The notes under the pieces are model-generated. The model had not been told where the DNA came from. It searched no databases and saw only the letters and a program-made list of their open reading frames with translations. Below, piece by piece: positions 35,634 through 49,316 of a stretch of DNA of 64,000 bases (positions within the stretch are counted from its first letter, which is position 1; the number at the start of each line of letters is the position of its first letter). Origin of the DNA: Lineus longissimus (Eukaryota; Nemertea; Pilidiophora; Heteronemertea; Lineidae); assembly GCF_910592395.1 (NCBI RefSeq), contig NC_088322.1, positions 14,319,431 to 14,383,430 of the forward strand. The letters run 5' to 3'. Both the position numbers and the translations under genes were made by a program.

Positions 35634-38600
35634 AAGTTAGTCCTATCGTCCAGTACATTACCATTTGAGTTACATCGTAAATCGTCTGCAGCTCTCAGGC
35701 GAATTACTTCACTTGGCAATTCAAGACGACTGTGTAGTGTCAGATGGAAGGAATGCATTCTCCTTAGCTGCTAATATTCACATTGCCGCGTGTTCTAACA
35801 CTTTTGAAGTGTCTTTAATACTTTACTGAGTCTTCTACGAAACGGAGTATTGATGGATCTTTCAAAGTTGCATTTAGTACAATATATTTCATCATACACT
35901 GAACAATGAACATATTAGTATATTTACAACAATTGAGCCGGTGGAAACAGCATGGTAGTGTATGAAGAAACGCTGACCAATACCAAAATTTCAAAGGCTT
36001 TTTTGAAGAAATGTAACGTACATGTACTTTACAATTACAATGAAACTGGAAATAAAGGGAAATGGTGCGTTGCTCTTGTGAGAATTGTAATTATAAAGTG
36101 TAAGTTCGCGGCGAAATCTATACCGTCGGACACATGACAGTTATGTCTGTTCTATTGTTTCAGTGAGTTCTCCTCAAAAGCTGTATCAGACACCATTTTC
36201 AAGTTTATAAGACATCAGAAACATTTTTAAAGTTGTTCATTGTTCAGTGTATGATGAAAGTGTCGGGGGGAATTCACATATAAAACTCTCAACGACCCCC
36301 TCCCCAATCGGCAAAAATCGTTAAAATTGACGGAGAAAACCCCATGAGTTGCCCTTGTATATTCCTTAAAAACCATCTCTTTGGAAATCCTGGTGACAGC
36401 CGACCCTGTTTTGATATGACTTCTGCCGTGTAAACCTCATGAATAATCTCTGATTTTGAACTACGGAAACCAACCCACGGTTGAAGAAGGTCAGGTCCAT
36501 ATATTTTTGATTAATTACGGATAAATATTTTAGTAACGGGGTGCGAAGATATGCCGTGCTACTGTACCAGATATACCGTAGTAACCAGTTAATGACGTCG
36601 TAATAAATAATGCATTAACTAAATTAACACGCTATGGATGAATAATCTGCGAGGTCCATTAATAGTACATGCAGGTAGAGACTAGATATTAGGCGGACGA
36701 AGACGTTATTCATAACGTAGTTTCAGTTGACAAGTTTCAGTACAAAATATCGGTTTGAGAGCAGATCACGAGAGATCAGCAATAGAGGACAAAACAGGCC
36801 TTGTTTGTGAAGGATTGCCAACATAGTCTATGGTCCTCACTTTGACAGCCTCCCAAGCCCCAACATGAGAGTGGCGTTCTGAAACTTCATTAATGATAGC
36901 ATGACGATTGAGACTGTTCTCGTCGTGAAACTGGATTGGGGCCTGTGGCTTTGTTCTGTATCCTGGCCACCTTGGTTTAGACGTTTTGTGCTCACTGAGT
37001 GACCTTTTGACACTTGTGGCCAAAACGCCAGTAGCCTACTCTGCATCGTATTCTGGAACCTACGTACTGTAATGAACAATTCCTACAAACGATAAAACAA
37101 TGAAATTAAGTTTACCAACCTATAAGGAAAAACAGGAGACTTGGTTAAATGTATGTTTATGCAATTAGAATTGAATTTAAGCCATTAAGTAGATGAAACT
37201 GCCTCCTGGGATGATAATTGTGTATGGGGTGAAGAGGCTGACAAGCTGTGATCTCGGGAGTGCGAACCGCTAATTTCCCCCGGTACTCATCGATGTCGGT
37301 GTAGATTAATATGATGTGTAAATGTCTGTGTTGGCCATACAACTGGCAGCTCATAATATACAAAACTCCTAATTGTTTGCCCAGACTATCGAACGGATAT
37401 TTCTCGAGCAGATGGAACCTTTCGTTGACATTCAATGACTCGTTAATTCGTCCTGTATATGCAATACGTTGATATACCAGTCGTGCCAGTATTCCTGAGT
37501 CCATTCGAGAATGTCTAATTCAAAGCAGTGTTTCCGTGATGTTTGGGTTGAGTTGCAAAGCCAGCTTGGATTTCTCTCTCCTCTTAACCCCGTGGATGTG
37601 ATAGAGACCATCTTTTAGTATGATGCACAATGGCAGCTGACTGGAATAGCGATTGTTCCACAATAGGGAAACACTCGCTCCATGTCTACAGATCTGCCGT
37701 AATCATCCATCGAAACTCATGTTTTCGGTCTGACACAACTTGACATGGAGTGTACTGTAGATGGCCTGGCTGAAAACGAGGTCTTGTATATCTTTTGTTC
37801 ATGCCTTTCTACTTGAACCTCTTTTGTGGTCGCCAGTGCTTGAAGACGATATATGTAGTATAAAAAAGAAATATCTGCTATCTCGTATGACTTCATTTAC
37901 AGTAGCTTAATCCAAATAAACCTAATAAGAATACACTATCTGCACGTTCTATTTACAACGGACTGCTTTCTCAAATCTCAAGAGAAACAAAGCAATCAAA
38001 TTAATTTCTTAGAGCCAAGTTAGTCTTCTTGCTAAATTATCCCATCTTAAGTTGACCGAAACCGTCAATACGACAAACATGGCGGAGTGTACATGAACAG
38101 CTTGCCAGCGTGATCCGATACTCAACGTAAGCGATATCAGAGTTATCCTTAATCGACTTCGTGTGTTTCTCTAAGCTTCTGCAATGGTCACGACCTCTGA
38201 TGAATCACGTGATATTTTGTCCCTTGAGATTGCGCAATGGATGTTCTGTTCTTAATATAACCATCTTAACGATCGCCCTGAATTTGCAATCGGGTCGCAT
38301 TGGCGGGAGGAATCATATGCCAATTAATTGTCTGCAGACCAGCGCCTGAAATTTGGCAGACGATTCCCAGATGTTTTACGAAATTGTTCATTTTGGTCAA
38401 CACGTAGACGATGTTCTGTTCACTGTTGTATTCAGACAATGCCATTGGTTCCTGGTTCCATCTCAAAATGCCTTTCATTCAGTTAATATTTAGAGTAGCC
38501 ATTTGCATTAAACTAATAGGATAAATGATGCACAGGTAGATATATTTTGAAAGATATCAAAGCCAAAATATCTGCTGTTGCATACTCATGATATTTTGAA

Positions 38601-40013
38601 ATTGTACAGTCTTCGTCATATCATTCTACTCAAATTCTCAGTCCTTCTTTATATCTTTAACTTCATCAATCGGTATCTTATTGCATCTGTAACGTGTCGT
38701 ATATCATCAGCTTCAGCTATCATCAATTATCTCATTCCGTTTACGGCTCATCTGAGTGACAAAGATGGGTCCCGTGGGTACACTGTGGTGTTATTAGTGT
38801 CGGTATCCTCAATTCCGGTGTTAACAAAGTCAGACAACAGATGCCATGTGGTTATGTTTTTTTTTGACTAAGGAATAAACCTTTTTATCATCAGCGATGG
38901 CTAGCAAGTTTGATGAGACTGTGATCGTGGAATTCGAAACCTAAAGTGATAAGACCATCTGTTGGTAATCTCTTGATCAGCACCGTTTGGTTCACATTCA
39001 CACCGGTCGTTTATTACTGATTTTATTAGTTGTATTAAGTTTTCATTTCCTTGAAATCCTCTGTTGTCCTTTCAGTGTATTGGTAGATGTTCTAGTGCCA
39101 CTTCGACCGATATAGCCGACTTCTTAACATCCTCAGGGACTTATTTTCATCACTTGGTGGTGATTTGTAATGAACTGATATTCATATATTCTGACCGTTT
39201 CTTGCAAGTTAGGTACTTCTCCCATACGAATCGTACATAGCAAAGCATTGTTATTCCCTTTGCAAATGACCACAGACAAATCGAAAGTAAGAGTTTTCGA
39301 TCCGTGCGCAGGTCACTTGGGCTGACAGGGCTGGTGCTTTCTTCAAAATTTAAGCCTGAAAGAAACCTATGCCAAAACACAGCTAGTGACTTTACTGTCA
39401 AACAGTCAAACAGTGTTCGCTAACCCAACAGTGTCAAAGAATAGCAAAATCTAACCAATGCATCTGAATTATGTGACCGCTTACTACCGGTTAGTGCTTG
39501 TCTGGGTCCATAGAGTCCCACCTCTAGTCGGACGGGATCAATGCAGCCAGACATCAGGGTCATCTGTCCCCGACAGAGATCACGTGATCTTCTGGCTTGC
39601 TGCTCTGATAGTGACGAGTTTCATTGACAAGTTGTTGATCGTGCATCTGCATTTGTCGATAGAAGCAGGACACTGAAGCAGTCTATCGAAACAGTTGTGT
39701 GGTTCATTAAAAACAGATTATCATGAATTACAATGGGTGATATATGTAGCTTACTTAATAAAATTTGGATTAAAGACAATTCATATCGTCATCGTGTGGC
39801 ATATTGAGAAAAAAAGTACTGGGCCCTTTTGCTGTGGATGTATTCGCGATCCTCGACAGTACATTGTATTTCCTGTCGCACTGCCCAGACAATCCAAAAA
39901 TTGTTACTCATGCATGCAATTAAACAATTTTTCGAGAGCTGCACGATATGCTCCCGGGATATAATTATACTATAAGGTGAAAGCGTTTAAGATGTTATCC
40001 TGCCAGTCATAAG
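35634..40013. other. non-coding stretch with scattered open frames
   Basis: Reverse frames at 36766-37023 and 37157-37504 are open and partly protein-like, without domains that I know. At 38080 AACATGGCGGAG is YY1-like, but its ATG opens only five codons. A GTAAGC donor at 38123 could follow a non-coding exon. No firm gene. Confidence 0.35.
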
Positions 40014-40183
40014 TGCGCATGCGCCTGCACTCCATTTCTCAACCTTCTGTCACTGGAGAGTCATCCATCTTGTTTCATGGCACGTGTAGGGTGTGCACTC
40101 TGGGACATCGCAGCCTCATTTTAACATCATTTACTCATTTTTAGTAAGTTAAAGTATATTTTCATCTCAAAGGTATAACCTCG
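40014..40183 (+). promoter_or_regulatory. NRF1/YY1 promoter and possible non-coding first exon
   Basis: TGCGCATGCGCC at 40014-40025 is a palindromic NRF1 site. About 48 bases on is CCATCTTG (a YY1 site read on the reverse strand), and CACGTG (an E-box) lies at 40081-40086. This combination is typical of CpG-type housekeeping promoters without a TATA box. A GTGAGT donor at 40184 would end a non-coding exon about 150 bases long. The ATG near the E-box opens only 15 codons (MARVGCALWD...). Direction is uncertain, since the YY1 site also covers a reverse-strand ATG. Confidence 0.45.
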
Positions 40184-42187
40184 GTGAGTTATTGTTTGAA
40201 TCCCTGCTCGCGTGGTTAGTTTACGAGTATCACTTGCGGCGCGCTTAAGTTTCGTAGCTAATCTAATGATTGTACCATCATTTAAAAAAACAAATATCCA
40301 AGAGCCTTATATATATCATAGTGTCGAATTACACCTCAAAGAGAAGTTGAAAGAAGGTTGAAACTATTTAAACGGAACGAAGTCAGAAAGTTATATCTTT
40401 CATATTTTCGAGTCCATGGTGAAGCACAAACTCTTCAATTGCATTGATCTGATTAAAAAGCTTACAGTTGGGGCCTACTCAAACAATAAAGCACACTTTG
40501 GCAGTGTCTATGGTCACCAATTATAGAATACAAGGAATTTTCTCAGGACAATTTTAGTTAGATTACTCCTCAACACTCACATTGTTTCTCGTAAAAATAG
40601 ATAATACTTTTCGTTATTTGGATTGTTGTTGAGAAATGTGTTTTCCCGCGAGGAAGCTTTGTCTGGCCTTGTATAACATTCCAAAAGCATCTGAGCATAC
40701 CAAACAGAGTTAATAGGTCTGGATAAAACTGATATGAGGAATCATTAGCAAGTGCGGAAATCCCGGGTGGCTCCCGGAATTCAATTGGAGTGCATTCTCC
40801 AGCCACTTGGTGGCAGTCTGAAATCACTTAATGTTGGATATGCCAGACTAGTTCGGTTTAAGGAATTTAAAACTTCGCTTTGGCGAGTTTCTTAAACTGA
40901 AGTCGAGACCGTGATGTTGGAGTTGAAATGTAGGACTTTTGCTGATAGCTTCACGTTTGACGTATCCAGATCGATTTAACGTAGAAGATGCTGTACTTGC
41001 AAAACGTGTTCATACGTTGAGTCGATACGAATATGTTGGTTTGTTGGAACCCGCTATTGTAGCAATTCCTTTCGCTTAATCTTTCGTGGATTCAGGAAGG
41101 GTGGTTTCGTACAGCATACACCAATGATAACCCCTCTATTTAGCTATTAATGATTGAACACTGTAGCCGTTTAAGAAGTCCCCTGGAAAGAGTGTCATTC
41201 CCTTTTGTATTAAGACGAGATAAGGAATGGTTCTATAGATAAAGGTCCACGACCTGTACAATGTGGTCATTGCCATCATAATTCATTGTATCATATTTTA
41301 AAATATCCCCTGATTAGCAACAGTTGTTACTTTGTGAAAGCAGTTGCGGCTATTGTCAGTTTTATACATTCATACTGCCGTTTGAGGGATGATGCAGGCC
41401 TACTGTGATGGGCAGCTGTCGTGCAATACAACTGCATGTTCATCACATGTCGATCATCCAGAGTTCATCCTACGTGTTTCTAACTTAACATCGAATAATA
41501 GAGTCAATGCTGTCCTTTCTTGAAGCAAATTTGGCAAGAAAGTGATAAGGCGTTGTGATTGGTTCCTCAATTCACAACCTAGGGGAATACGCGCACACGA
41601 GCAGAGGACTCCTGATTTGGCAATTATGTAACAAAACGGCTGAAGGAGCTCAGGTATTTTTTTGAATTGAGGAATTTAGGAAACAGTTTCTGAGGATTTA
41701 CAAGATAGTGGGATGTTATTACCAAATTGAAGCGAAACGGTACATGGTAAACAGTGAATGGACATTGTAAAAAAAGTCTCACAATATCAATATGTTGGCT
41801 CAGTTGGACTTCTGGTGTGTGTGTAAGTTCTGACAAGCTGTTACGGACCTATCATAATGACCTCACAATGATGTCTATAACCTGACGCCAATGTTTTGTG
41901 TCTGATGCATTTTGCACTGCTAGTCGGTGAGAGGCCATTTTCACCAGGTTCTGGACGTCTCATTTCAATATCTTGCTTCAGTGACGACACCGATGCAGCT
42001 ATACAAAACAGTGCTTACATTTCAAGTGATTTTGCAAGGGACTCGGATATAGTAAAAAAATACCCAGGTTGGACTTGTTCCACATCTTATGTTAGGGAAG
42101 TAAAACACTGAACCGATAAAGAATCGCGGTTCTGAAACACTGGAAATACATGTATCCTGATTACCTCGGCTCCAGTTTGTTGCAGAG
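40184..42187. other. non-coding stretch
   Basis: No supported exon or repeat. Short chance frames only. Confidence 0.5.
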
Positions 42188-42304
42188 ATGCAGCCGTCCG
42201 TTGCTAACGCCGCTGCTACGACCAAGGTTATTGTTGCCGTCTCTGACCAATCCGGCCGTGACTCTGATCGAGTGGTTCGGATCAGCAAGGCTGGGAACGT
42301 CTTG
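42188..42304 (+). CDS. alternative first coding exon, 39 codons, phase 0
   Basis: The ATG at 42188 opens exactly 39 codons (MQPSVANAAATTKVIVAVSD...VVRISKAGNVL) and runs into a perfect GTGAGT donor at 42305 in phase 0. An in-frame TGA lies ten codons upstream. A TTGTTGCAG just before the ATG resembles an acceptor, so a preceding non-coding exon is possible. G+C and CpG content are well above the flanks. The N-terminus is Ala/Thr rich and the second half is charged. No signal peptide is likely, as the hydrophobic run is short. One of the best first-exon candidates here. Confidence 0.6.
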
Positions 42305-43742
42305 GTGAGTTAAGATGTCCTTGTACAATCCTTCTGTCAACAGCCTTGCAAACTTTATGATAATTACAGTGCAACCTCGTTATAACGAACTACGCATATC
42401 AGCAAATTCCCGGTCATAACGATCACTACCGTATTGGCCCCAATTTGGAAAGAATCGGGATTTTTGGCAGGATGTTTGGAATCTTTTCTGCTCGAGGTGA
42501 CATTTCGACTTCATCTTGTAATGAAAAAATAAAAGGCCAAATATCAATTCCGGTGACTTGGTCTTGCTAGTTACTTGAAAAAATACCTGAATCGGTATTC
42601 ATACCAGCTCGAGATATGGTTTGAGATTATCTAGCTTATCCCTGGCGTAAACCTACACATAACATAATCCAATATTTTTTTTTGATCACGTGGTAATAGG
42701 CCTCATGGACGATCACAAATTTCGCCCGAATTTTCATTCTAGCTTTGACTCGTTCAACTCGTTAAAAATAATTGAATGGATAATCTTATTTTTAATGGCG
42801 CAAGGGTCAGTTGATCGAATTTGGACCTGGATATGAGTTACCGGTACACGATTTACAGGACATCGAAATCAGGGCTAAAATAACAGTAATACAGTCTTAG
42901 GGTGCCTTCAGTTTTTTTGTTATTTTTAGCAAAGCATAAAGGGCCGACCAGTATACATTTGAGTTCTATATGCTAGCTCGGGGGACAAAGGGAAAGGCCT
43001 ACGTGCTAAGTAGTAGTATTAGGTTCTCAATGATATATTTAGTATATACGGAGATTTTTGCACTTCTCATGTGAGGAAAGCTTGTTCTCGTCGAAATGTT
43101 ATTTGTTTCTGTTATTTCTAGACTACTGGATATTTCATGTGATATCCTGTGTAATCGTGAGTTGTTCTCAAGACTTTAGGTATCTTCTCAGGATACCGGT
43201 TTCGTCATACTATAAGCATTATTCTCTAACAGATCGGTGATAGAGGTTAAATGAAGACACCGATATATTAAGATATGGAGCATGAACGAATTATGAGGTT
43301 ACTTTTGTCCATTAAATGATTGGATACAACAATTAAACGATTAATGGATTCATTAATGGATGTACTGTGATTTTTGTGAAGGTGCTTACGTTGTCCTTGT
43401 GCGATTTGTGAGATAGACATTTAGTGTTTTCCCAACGGATGAAAGATATTTCAGTTGCCATCGGCAAAAGTCTTAGGCCCCGCTAAAAATCATTGTTAAG
43501 ATTCCTCTAGGATGTAAATAGATGGATAGATTCAAAGTAGCCGTGCTAACTTGATACTTTTTGTTAAAAGTACTTTTTGGATATCATTTGGGACTGCAAA
43601 AGCGACAGTAAAGATAAATTCGCTAAGATAAATTTTGGGTAATGTAGCCGGCATCGATTGAAAATTTGCATAATAATTTTGGTTCGGGAGGAATTTTGAA
43701 AAGTTGACCCTACAGACTGGAAAGGTTCGCAGAGGTAATCTC
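42305..43742. other. non-coding stretch, probably intron
   Basis: A+T-rich DNA without paired splice signals or repeats of note. Confidence 0.5.
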
Positions 43743-43889
43743 ATGATGATAGGTAATGTCGGGCGTGCAGCCGCGGCGGCAGGTGAAACTAACAACGCCC
43801 AGTACACGAAACTGCCGGAGTGCAAGGGCCGACCAGCACTCGTGAAGTGCAAGACGAAGACAGTTGATGACAACTTCGAGAAGTATGAA
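43743..43889 (+). CDS. alternative first coding exon, 49 codons, phase 0
   Basis: Tandem ATGs at 43743 and 43746 open 49 codons (MMIGNVGRAAAAAGETNNAQ...) ending KTVDDNFEKYE and a GTAAGC donor at 43890 in phase 0. The island is G+C-rich with a five-alanine run, then a Cys and Lys/Arg-rich middle (ECKGRPALVKCKTK). The frame stays open upstream, and an AG after TTGACCCTACAG at 43715 could be an acceptor, so it may be an internal exon. The ATG pair and the shared phase favour a first exon. It lies only 1.4 kb after the exon at 42188. Confidence 0.55.
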
Positions 43890-46247
43890 GTAAGCTTTCA
43901 GTCCGGAATGTTATAACTTTCATTGGCGTTGTATCGATTGTATCGATTATCCTCTAAACATTTCGAGGTCATTGTGGAGGCCCATTCGTGCATCCTGAGG
44001 TCATTTACATGAATATCTTTGTCCCTTAAAAGCAACTCAAATCACATTTGTAGGCATTGTGTGGCAATTCACACATGCAGCTTTTGCCATGACTAGAATG
44101 ACATGTAGTGAAGTAGAATTTTATAGTCGCACGCCGGTAATCCCGTTTCATCTTTGCCTTTTGCAGGAATTTGTGGTAAGGGAATTTCTTCATTTTGGTC
44201 GACTGTACTTAAAACTCTTTACAATCAGTCAGCGTACATCCTAAATTATATAACTTCAGGTTTTGTGTGTGGTTAACAACTTTTCTTCTCTACCTAAACA
44301 TGTTGGGTGACCTCTCCCATTCCTTGCTTAGCACAAGAATATAACCTGGTGTATACGTGTATTTCTTTGCGATAATCACAACCACTGTGGTGTAAATATG
44401 ATCTGTCTCCAATATGCAGTATCATATCCACTGGGTTTTGTTATTGCATTACTGGTGGTGGTGATGCGATATTTTACACCGAGTACAACGTCCAGGTCGT
44501 TCCTTTCCCATTCTAATCTCCAAGGCCAATACAAGGAGAAATTGTTATAGGAAAATCGGATACAAAAGCTTTAAAACATGTTAAACTAACTAGTGGCAAA
44601 AGGAATAAGCTCCATGCAGCAACAGTGCCTAATATCATGCCTTGAGATACGCCATTCGGGTTATTACTTTTCCCATCGTAATCTCCAAAGGTAACACATG
44701 GAAGAATGTGTAATGTACTGGTATTAAGGAAATCGGCTACAAAAACTTTAGAGCCAGGTAAACAAACAAGTGGCGTATTAGGAAAAAAACACTACCTAAT
44801 AAACTACCCATGCCAGGTATTGTATGTAAAACATAGCCTTACATGTATTAGCTTTAAAAGCTACTTCTCGAAATGAAGTACTGTATGTTCTTCGTGATGA
44901 TGATCAAGGCATCGCCATCTAGAATCTCATGGTGAAACGAAGGGAACCAATAATTACCTTGAAATGTATTACAAAGCCGACCATCTAAGAGTGATACATG
45001 TTGATGAAATGGCTACCTGTTTCGAGAGTTGATGAGTACTGTCAGATCTTGCTTCTTGGACAGGCCAGGCTACGGTCGTGTTGGCTAGACACGCCAGCAT
45101 TGATATCTTGCTACAATTATTACTCTTATGCAAAAAGTGGTAAAGTGCCTTTCTTTTGTGAAATTCGGGTTAGTAGCATATGTAAGTGCGAAGCAGTGAG
45201 TCGATTGGCCTTGGCTGTCATAACTGCATTTTTCATTTGCCTCATTTTTGTTCTTGTTTGCCCATTATCTCGAGATGAAATGGCAAAAATGCTTATAATA
45301 TTAGTTCGTAGATGGCCACTGTTGTTCATCATGAGCCGGCTCTAAATTTTCAATTTCATTGTGTTTGTTGAAATTTCTTTTAAAATGGTATCACTTACTC
45401 ACTGTGTGCATAATATTTTTTGAGTGTTTAGAAAGGGTGTGCTAGCGCTCCTCTCTTGACAAATTTCAAAGTGCGAACTGTGATTATAATACCAAAATGT
45501 AGTTTCCACTATATTTTCGCGATGCACAGATAAGGAGATATTCAGCTGTTATTAACAGCCGATTAAATGTATTCTTCATTTTATATGATCTTGATGGTAG
45601 TGCTTAACTTGCATACATTGTCTTGCCAAGCATGCGGTATTTAATGCATCAGCGACATATTTGGCATAAACCAGTGCGAACGAATGTGCGAGGTACGGTA
45701 TAGAGCCGACAAGCCTTATTAGCCGAGTTACAGAGGGAAACTACCAAATGAGATAAATTTTGATGGGCTCTTGGGAAATTGCATCGCATCTTCGTTGGCA
45801 TCTTTCCGAGACACTTGGAACATTTCTACGCCTCACATTGTCATTGTGATACCATGCCAACATCCCATTGTGGTCGTGAGCCAAATTCGTGGTTGCTGTT
45901 ATGTATCCGCATTTCGCTTTATTAGCTGCAATAGGATAGGATGGTCTAACTTGCTCTGGTAGTTGCAAAGGTTCCAAACTCGTAGTCTTAAGTATAATTT
46001 GACAAGAGGAGACGTAAGTGCTAGTCTAATCTTCATCGTGCGGCACTATAAAGAGAGATCTTGAAACACTAAACATTGCATGAATACAACATTTGAACAC
46101 ATTTTAAACGTCCTCGGAGTGTGTCAAAACCATTTGTTTGGAAGGATTAAACTTTTGATATAAATCGCCGATTTTCATTCATAAGGCGACTTGAAGTTGC
46201 TTTTCAATAGTTTTGAACAAATACAATACCGTTTTATTCGATTCAGT
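43890..46247. other. non-coding stretch with an old duplication
   Basis: Contains the diverged 160-bp duplication at 44500 and a 115-codon frame at 44998-45345 with one hydrophobic segment (ALAVITAFFICLIFVLV), which has no recognised family and no trusted splice sites. A GTAAGT donor at 46014 lacks an ATG frame before it. Confidence 0.4.
44509..44785. repeat. diverged tandem duplication, about 160 bp
   Basis: Two blocks share the order CCCAT(C/T)(G/C)TAATCTCCAA, then a GGAAATCGG-type block, then ACAAAAACTTTA and AAACAAACAAGTGGC. The second copy starts about 160 bases after the first. Divergence is high, so it is old. Confidence 0.5.
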
Positions 46248-46354
46248 ATGGAGCAGTACAAAAAAGTGAAACGCGTCGAGACACCGGAGTCGAAAAATTC
46301 GAATTTAAAGATCTTCGTCTGTTTGGTTATTTTGATATTCATGGTGATCATGCT
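46248..46354 (+). CDS. first exon of a type II membrane protein, phase 2
   Basis: The ATG at 46248 opens a 17-20-residue cytosolic tail rich in Lys and Glu (MEQYKKVKRVETPESKNSN) and then an uninterrupted hydrophobic helix (LKIFVCLVILIFMVIM). The positive tail before the helix predicts a signal anchor with the N-terminus inside, as in Golgi glycosyltransferases and many type II ectoproteins. A GTGAGG donor at 46355 cuts within the next codon, giving phase 2. If unspliced, the frame ends at a TGA at 46356-46358, a 36-residue peptide. Phase and character differ from the phase 0 series, so this may be another gene. Its other exons were not found. Confidence 0.5.
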
Positions 46355-49316
46355 GTGAGGACAGTACGTGGAAACGAAAGCTAAAGGAATGAATGTAGTC
46401 ATCGAAGGTAAAATCTCAAGGGGGCTGGTCCACATTTTCATTCAACTATATAAGTGTGTAGTAACGGCCATTATGGATACAGGGTTACTGTTCCGAAATT
46501 TCTTTTCTCGAAAAATATTTTATAGTTTAACAGTATTGAATGATTTTTATAATTTTATAATTTTAATTTGTTTTCAAATTTTGGTGTCGCGCAGCCCAGT
46601 TGGCACTTTAAAATTCGTCAATAGGGCTGCGGAACATGCACTGTACAAATTAAATAGATCCAATTAATACCATATATACCCTATTAAAAGAATCTCAATA
46701 ACCACTTGACGAAATGAAAAAGGAGCCGGTTCATGATTAACAACAGTGGCTGAAACCAATGCGGAAAACATTGAAAACCCCATATAAAAACTTGATGGAA
46801 AAGGATCCGTTAGTCAATATAATAAAACATAATTATGCATTTTTCTTTGCTGATTATTTCGCAACACTGATGAGCTATCACCTATTTATGCAATTCTCAT
46901 TTTGCCTACGAAAGCTACTGTATCTGCCAAATTGAGAATAAGCTGATGAATAATAGAATTGGCATACATTGGCTGATAGTATAAGCATTTATTTCCATTT
47001 CGAACTAAAGGGAAAAATTAAAAACAAAAATGAGAAAAAGGAAAATGCATTTAGGTCAGCCGATACACCAAAGCTTCGGACAGGGTTACTAACCAATGCA
47101 TACTATTTCATTTGTGTTGTCTTTAGAAAGGGAGTGCTCGTGCAGCCCTGTTAACATATTTTTAAGTGCCAATAATCTCTCTTGACCATTTTCTTGCACC
47201 TACACCACTGATATTCTTAGTAAACTGAATCCGGCTAGGTCTCAAAACAGGCTTGAAGTACACAAACTTGACATTGACATTTCGGCATGTTCTCCAACTC
47301 AAGTCAAATTTGTGATAACTTTAACATTGGATCATTGTCCTGCATCTTCCCCAAATTCTTGAATTTGTATGTGTGGACACCTAAGCATATGTAGGCAAGT
47401 GGAACTACTTCTTAAGGTTACAGATTTCAAACTTTAACACTTCACTGATAATGTTACGAGGATTATCCATGTGTTGAAGATGCCGGGCAATGATTCACTG
47501 GTTGTATACGGTGGCTTTGTATTACGGACTCAAGTTTCCAATCATTGTCTCAACACCGTAGCAGGCACGTTATACATTTTTAATTCGTAGGATATCTATT
47601 TTGTTGGAGATTCGTATTTTTTTTTGTTTAACATGATACCATCTTAGGGTGGTGAAAGGTCAGCGGTCGAACGTCTGATGAGATTTTTATGAGATTCTCA
47701 GAAAATATCTACTTTAGTTTCCAATGTACATGTACCTGCACACATTCGTCAAAAGATTTGTGACTAATGATCTCCTAGAAGCTTGTAGCGAGTGTAACTA
47801 GGCTAATGCAATGTCCAAACAGTAGGAGAAAGCTTTTTCAAATCATTGAGTGTTTTTCTAACTTTTTTCTGATTTATCCGACGTCATTCCGACATTGTCA
47901 GACTTTTCCCTGAGAGGTCGGATTTCTAGAAAACCTGTGATAAGTACTTGTAGAGGTTCCCACAATAGGGCAATAAAGATCAAATGCCTCTTTTGAATGG
48001 GGTTAATGAGGTGTGAGCCAAACACTGAGAGTGACGTAATTCAGTGTGGTGATTGTTATTCACTTTTTCTTACTGCTGTTTAACCTGGTTTGAGAAGTAA
48101 AAGCTATTTTTCATTTACTTGAGGGATCAGTGTACATGTCAGGTGGAACTTATCAGATCTTTATCTCTGATATTTATTGGAGAGAAAGTCAGTTGACCTT
48201 TGAGAAACAAGACCTGATAAACAATATATTTTTAACATCCGAACAATGCACCTTGCGCTGTGGGAATGTATGAGTTTAACTATGCGAATTTAACCCAGGT
48301 GAACACCATGAGAGATCAGTGAGAAACCTAGCTGGAAAGTTAGGAAGCTAACTCGCTAAAGCATAAAACACGCTAAACATCCACTGTCCAGAGTATACTC
48401 TACTGATGATTCCGTCTCCAAGCTAGTTGTTGGTTCACTCAGTGTTTGAGTCTAGCAAACTATACACAACAACTTGAATGTAATAGGACGGAGCGCGAGT
48501 TGAAGTGGGTGGGTATATGTCCAATTGTTGGCATTATGAGGTGGATACACAGCTGCTTGCCTTGAGTAACTAGGCCTGCATTGTGTATGTCGATAGTACT
48601 GAAAACATCTAACAACAATACCAATTGGATCGAACTAATTTATGATATATTGAACATACTGCATAAACTATGATGCAAAGAGTGTTGGATATTATGAAAA
48701 AGTTAACCAGACTGTGCAGAATTGCGTTTAAGTTATGAAAACACTTTTTGATTGACATTTATGAAGGGAAGTTACCCAAATTCGCCCAAAAGGATCATTA
48801 TTCGATTTAGGATTGACTTTTCCCCAAAAACAGATATACAAACTTCTGTGGTGTAAATAACCGTAGGAGGCTTAATTTTTGACTTTGATGCAACTTTGAA
48901 TGAGTGAATTTTGTGGATTTAAGGAATCAGGAACATCTTTTCCTATTGTTCCATTGCCTTTGGCGAGATAGTTATCACTTGGAGGAATAGTTTCTGCATC
49001 TCAGGAGTGTGAAAAGCAATATGCAATGTCATGGTATGAAAGATAAGGCATCAGCTACGCCGCTACTTAAACAGACAAACAAAAATATTAATCAAACAGG
49101 CTTGCCTACACCATCACATGTCTTGGTGAAAATGCTCAGTGAGACTGAATCTCAGATGTGATGGATATGTGTATGTGTCTCAGGTAAAATATCAACGGAT
49201 TACTAAGTACTCTCAGAGAAGGATTAACTAAAATCCTGACCCAATTAATTCAAAACTCGATCTTATTAGTCAGAGTAAAATATTAAGGATTAATTAACAA
49301 ACTTACTGAAACCAAA
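46355..49316. other. non-coding stretch
   Basis: A+T-rich and without supported exons, repeats or promoter motifs. Several poly-T and poly-A tracts occur. Confidence 0.5.

Noticed and set aside
44141-44175. Very good acceptor followed 9 bases later by a GTAAGG donor
   Set aside because: A nine-base micro-exon without flanking evidence is unlikely. The acceptor alone is not informative.
44998-45345. 115-codon frame with one hydrophobic helix
   Set aside because: No domain, no matching splice sites and overlapping reverse frame of similar quality. Probably chance.
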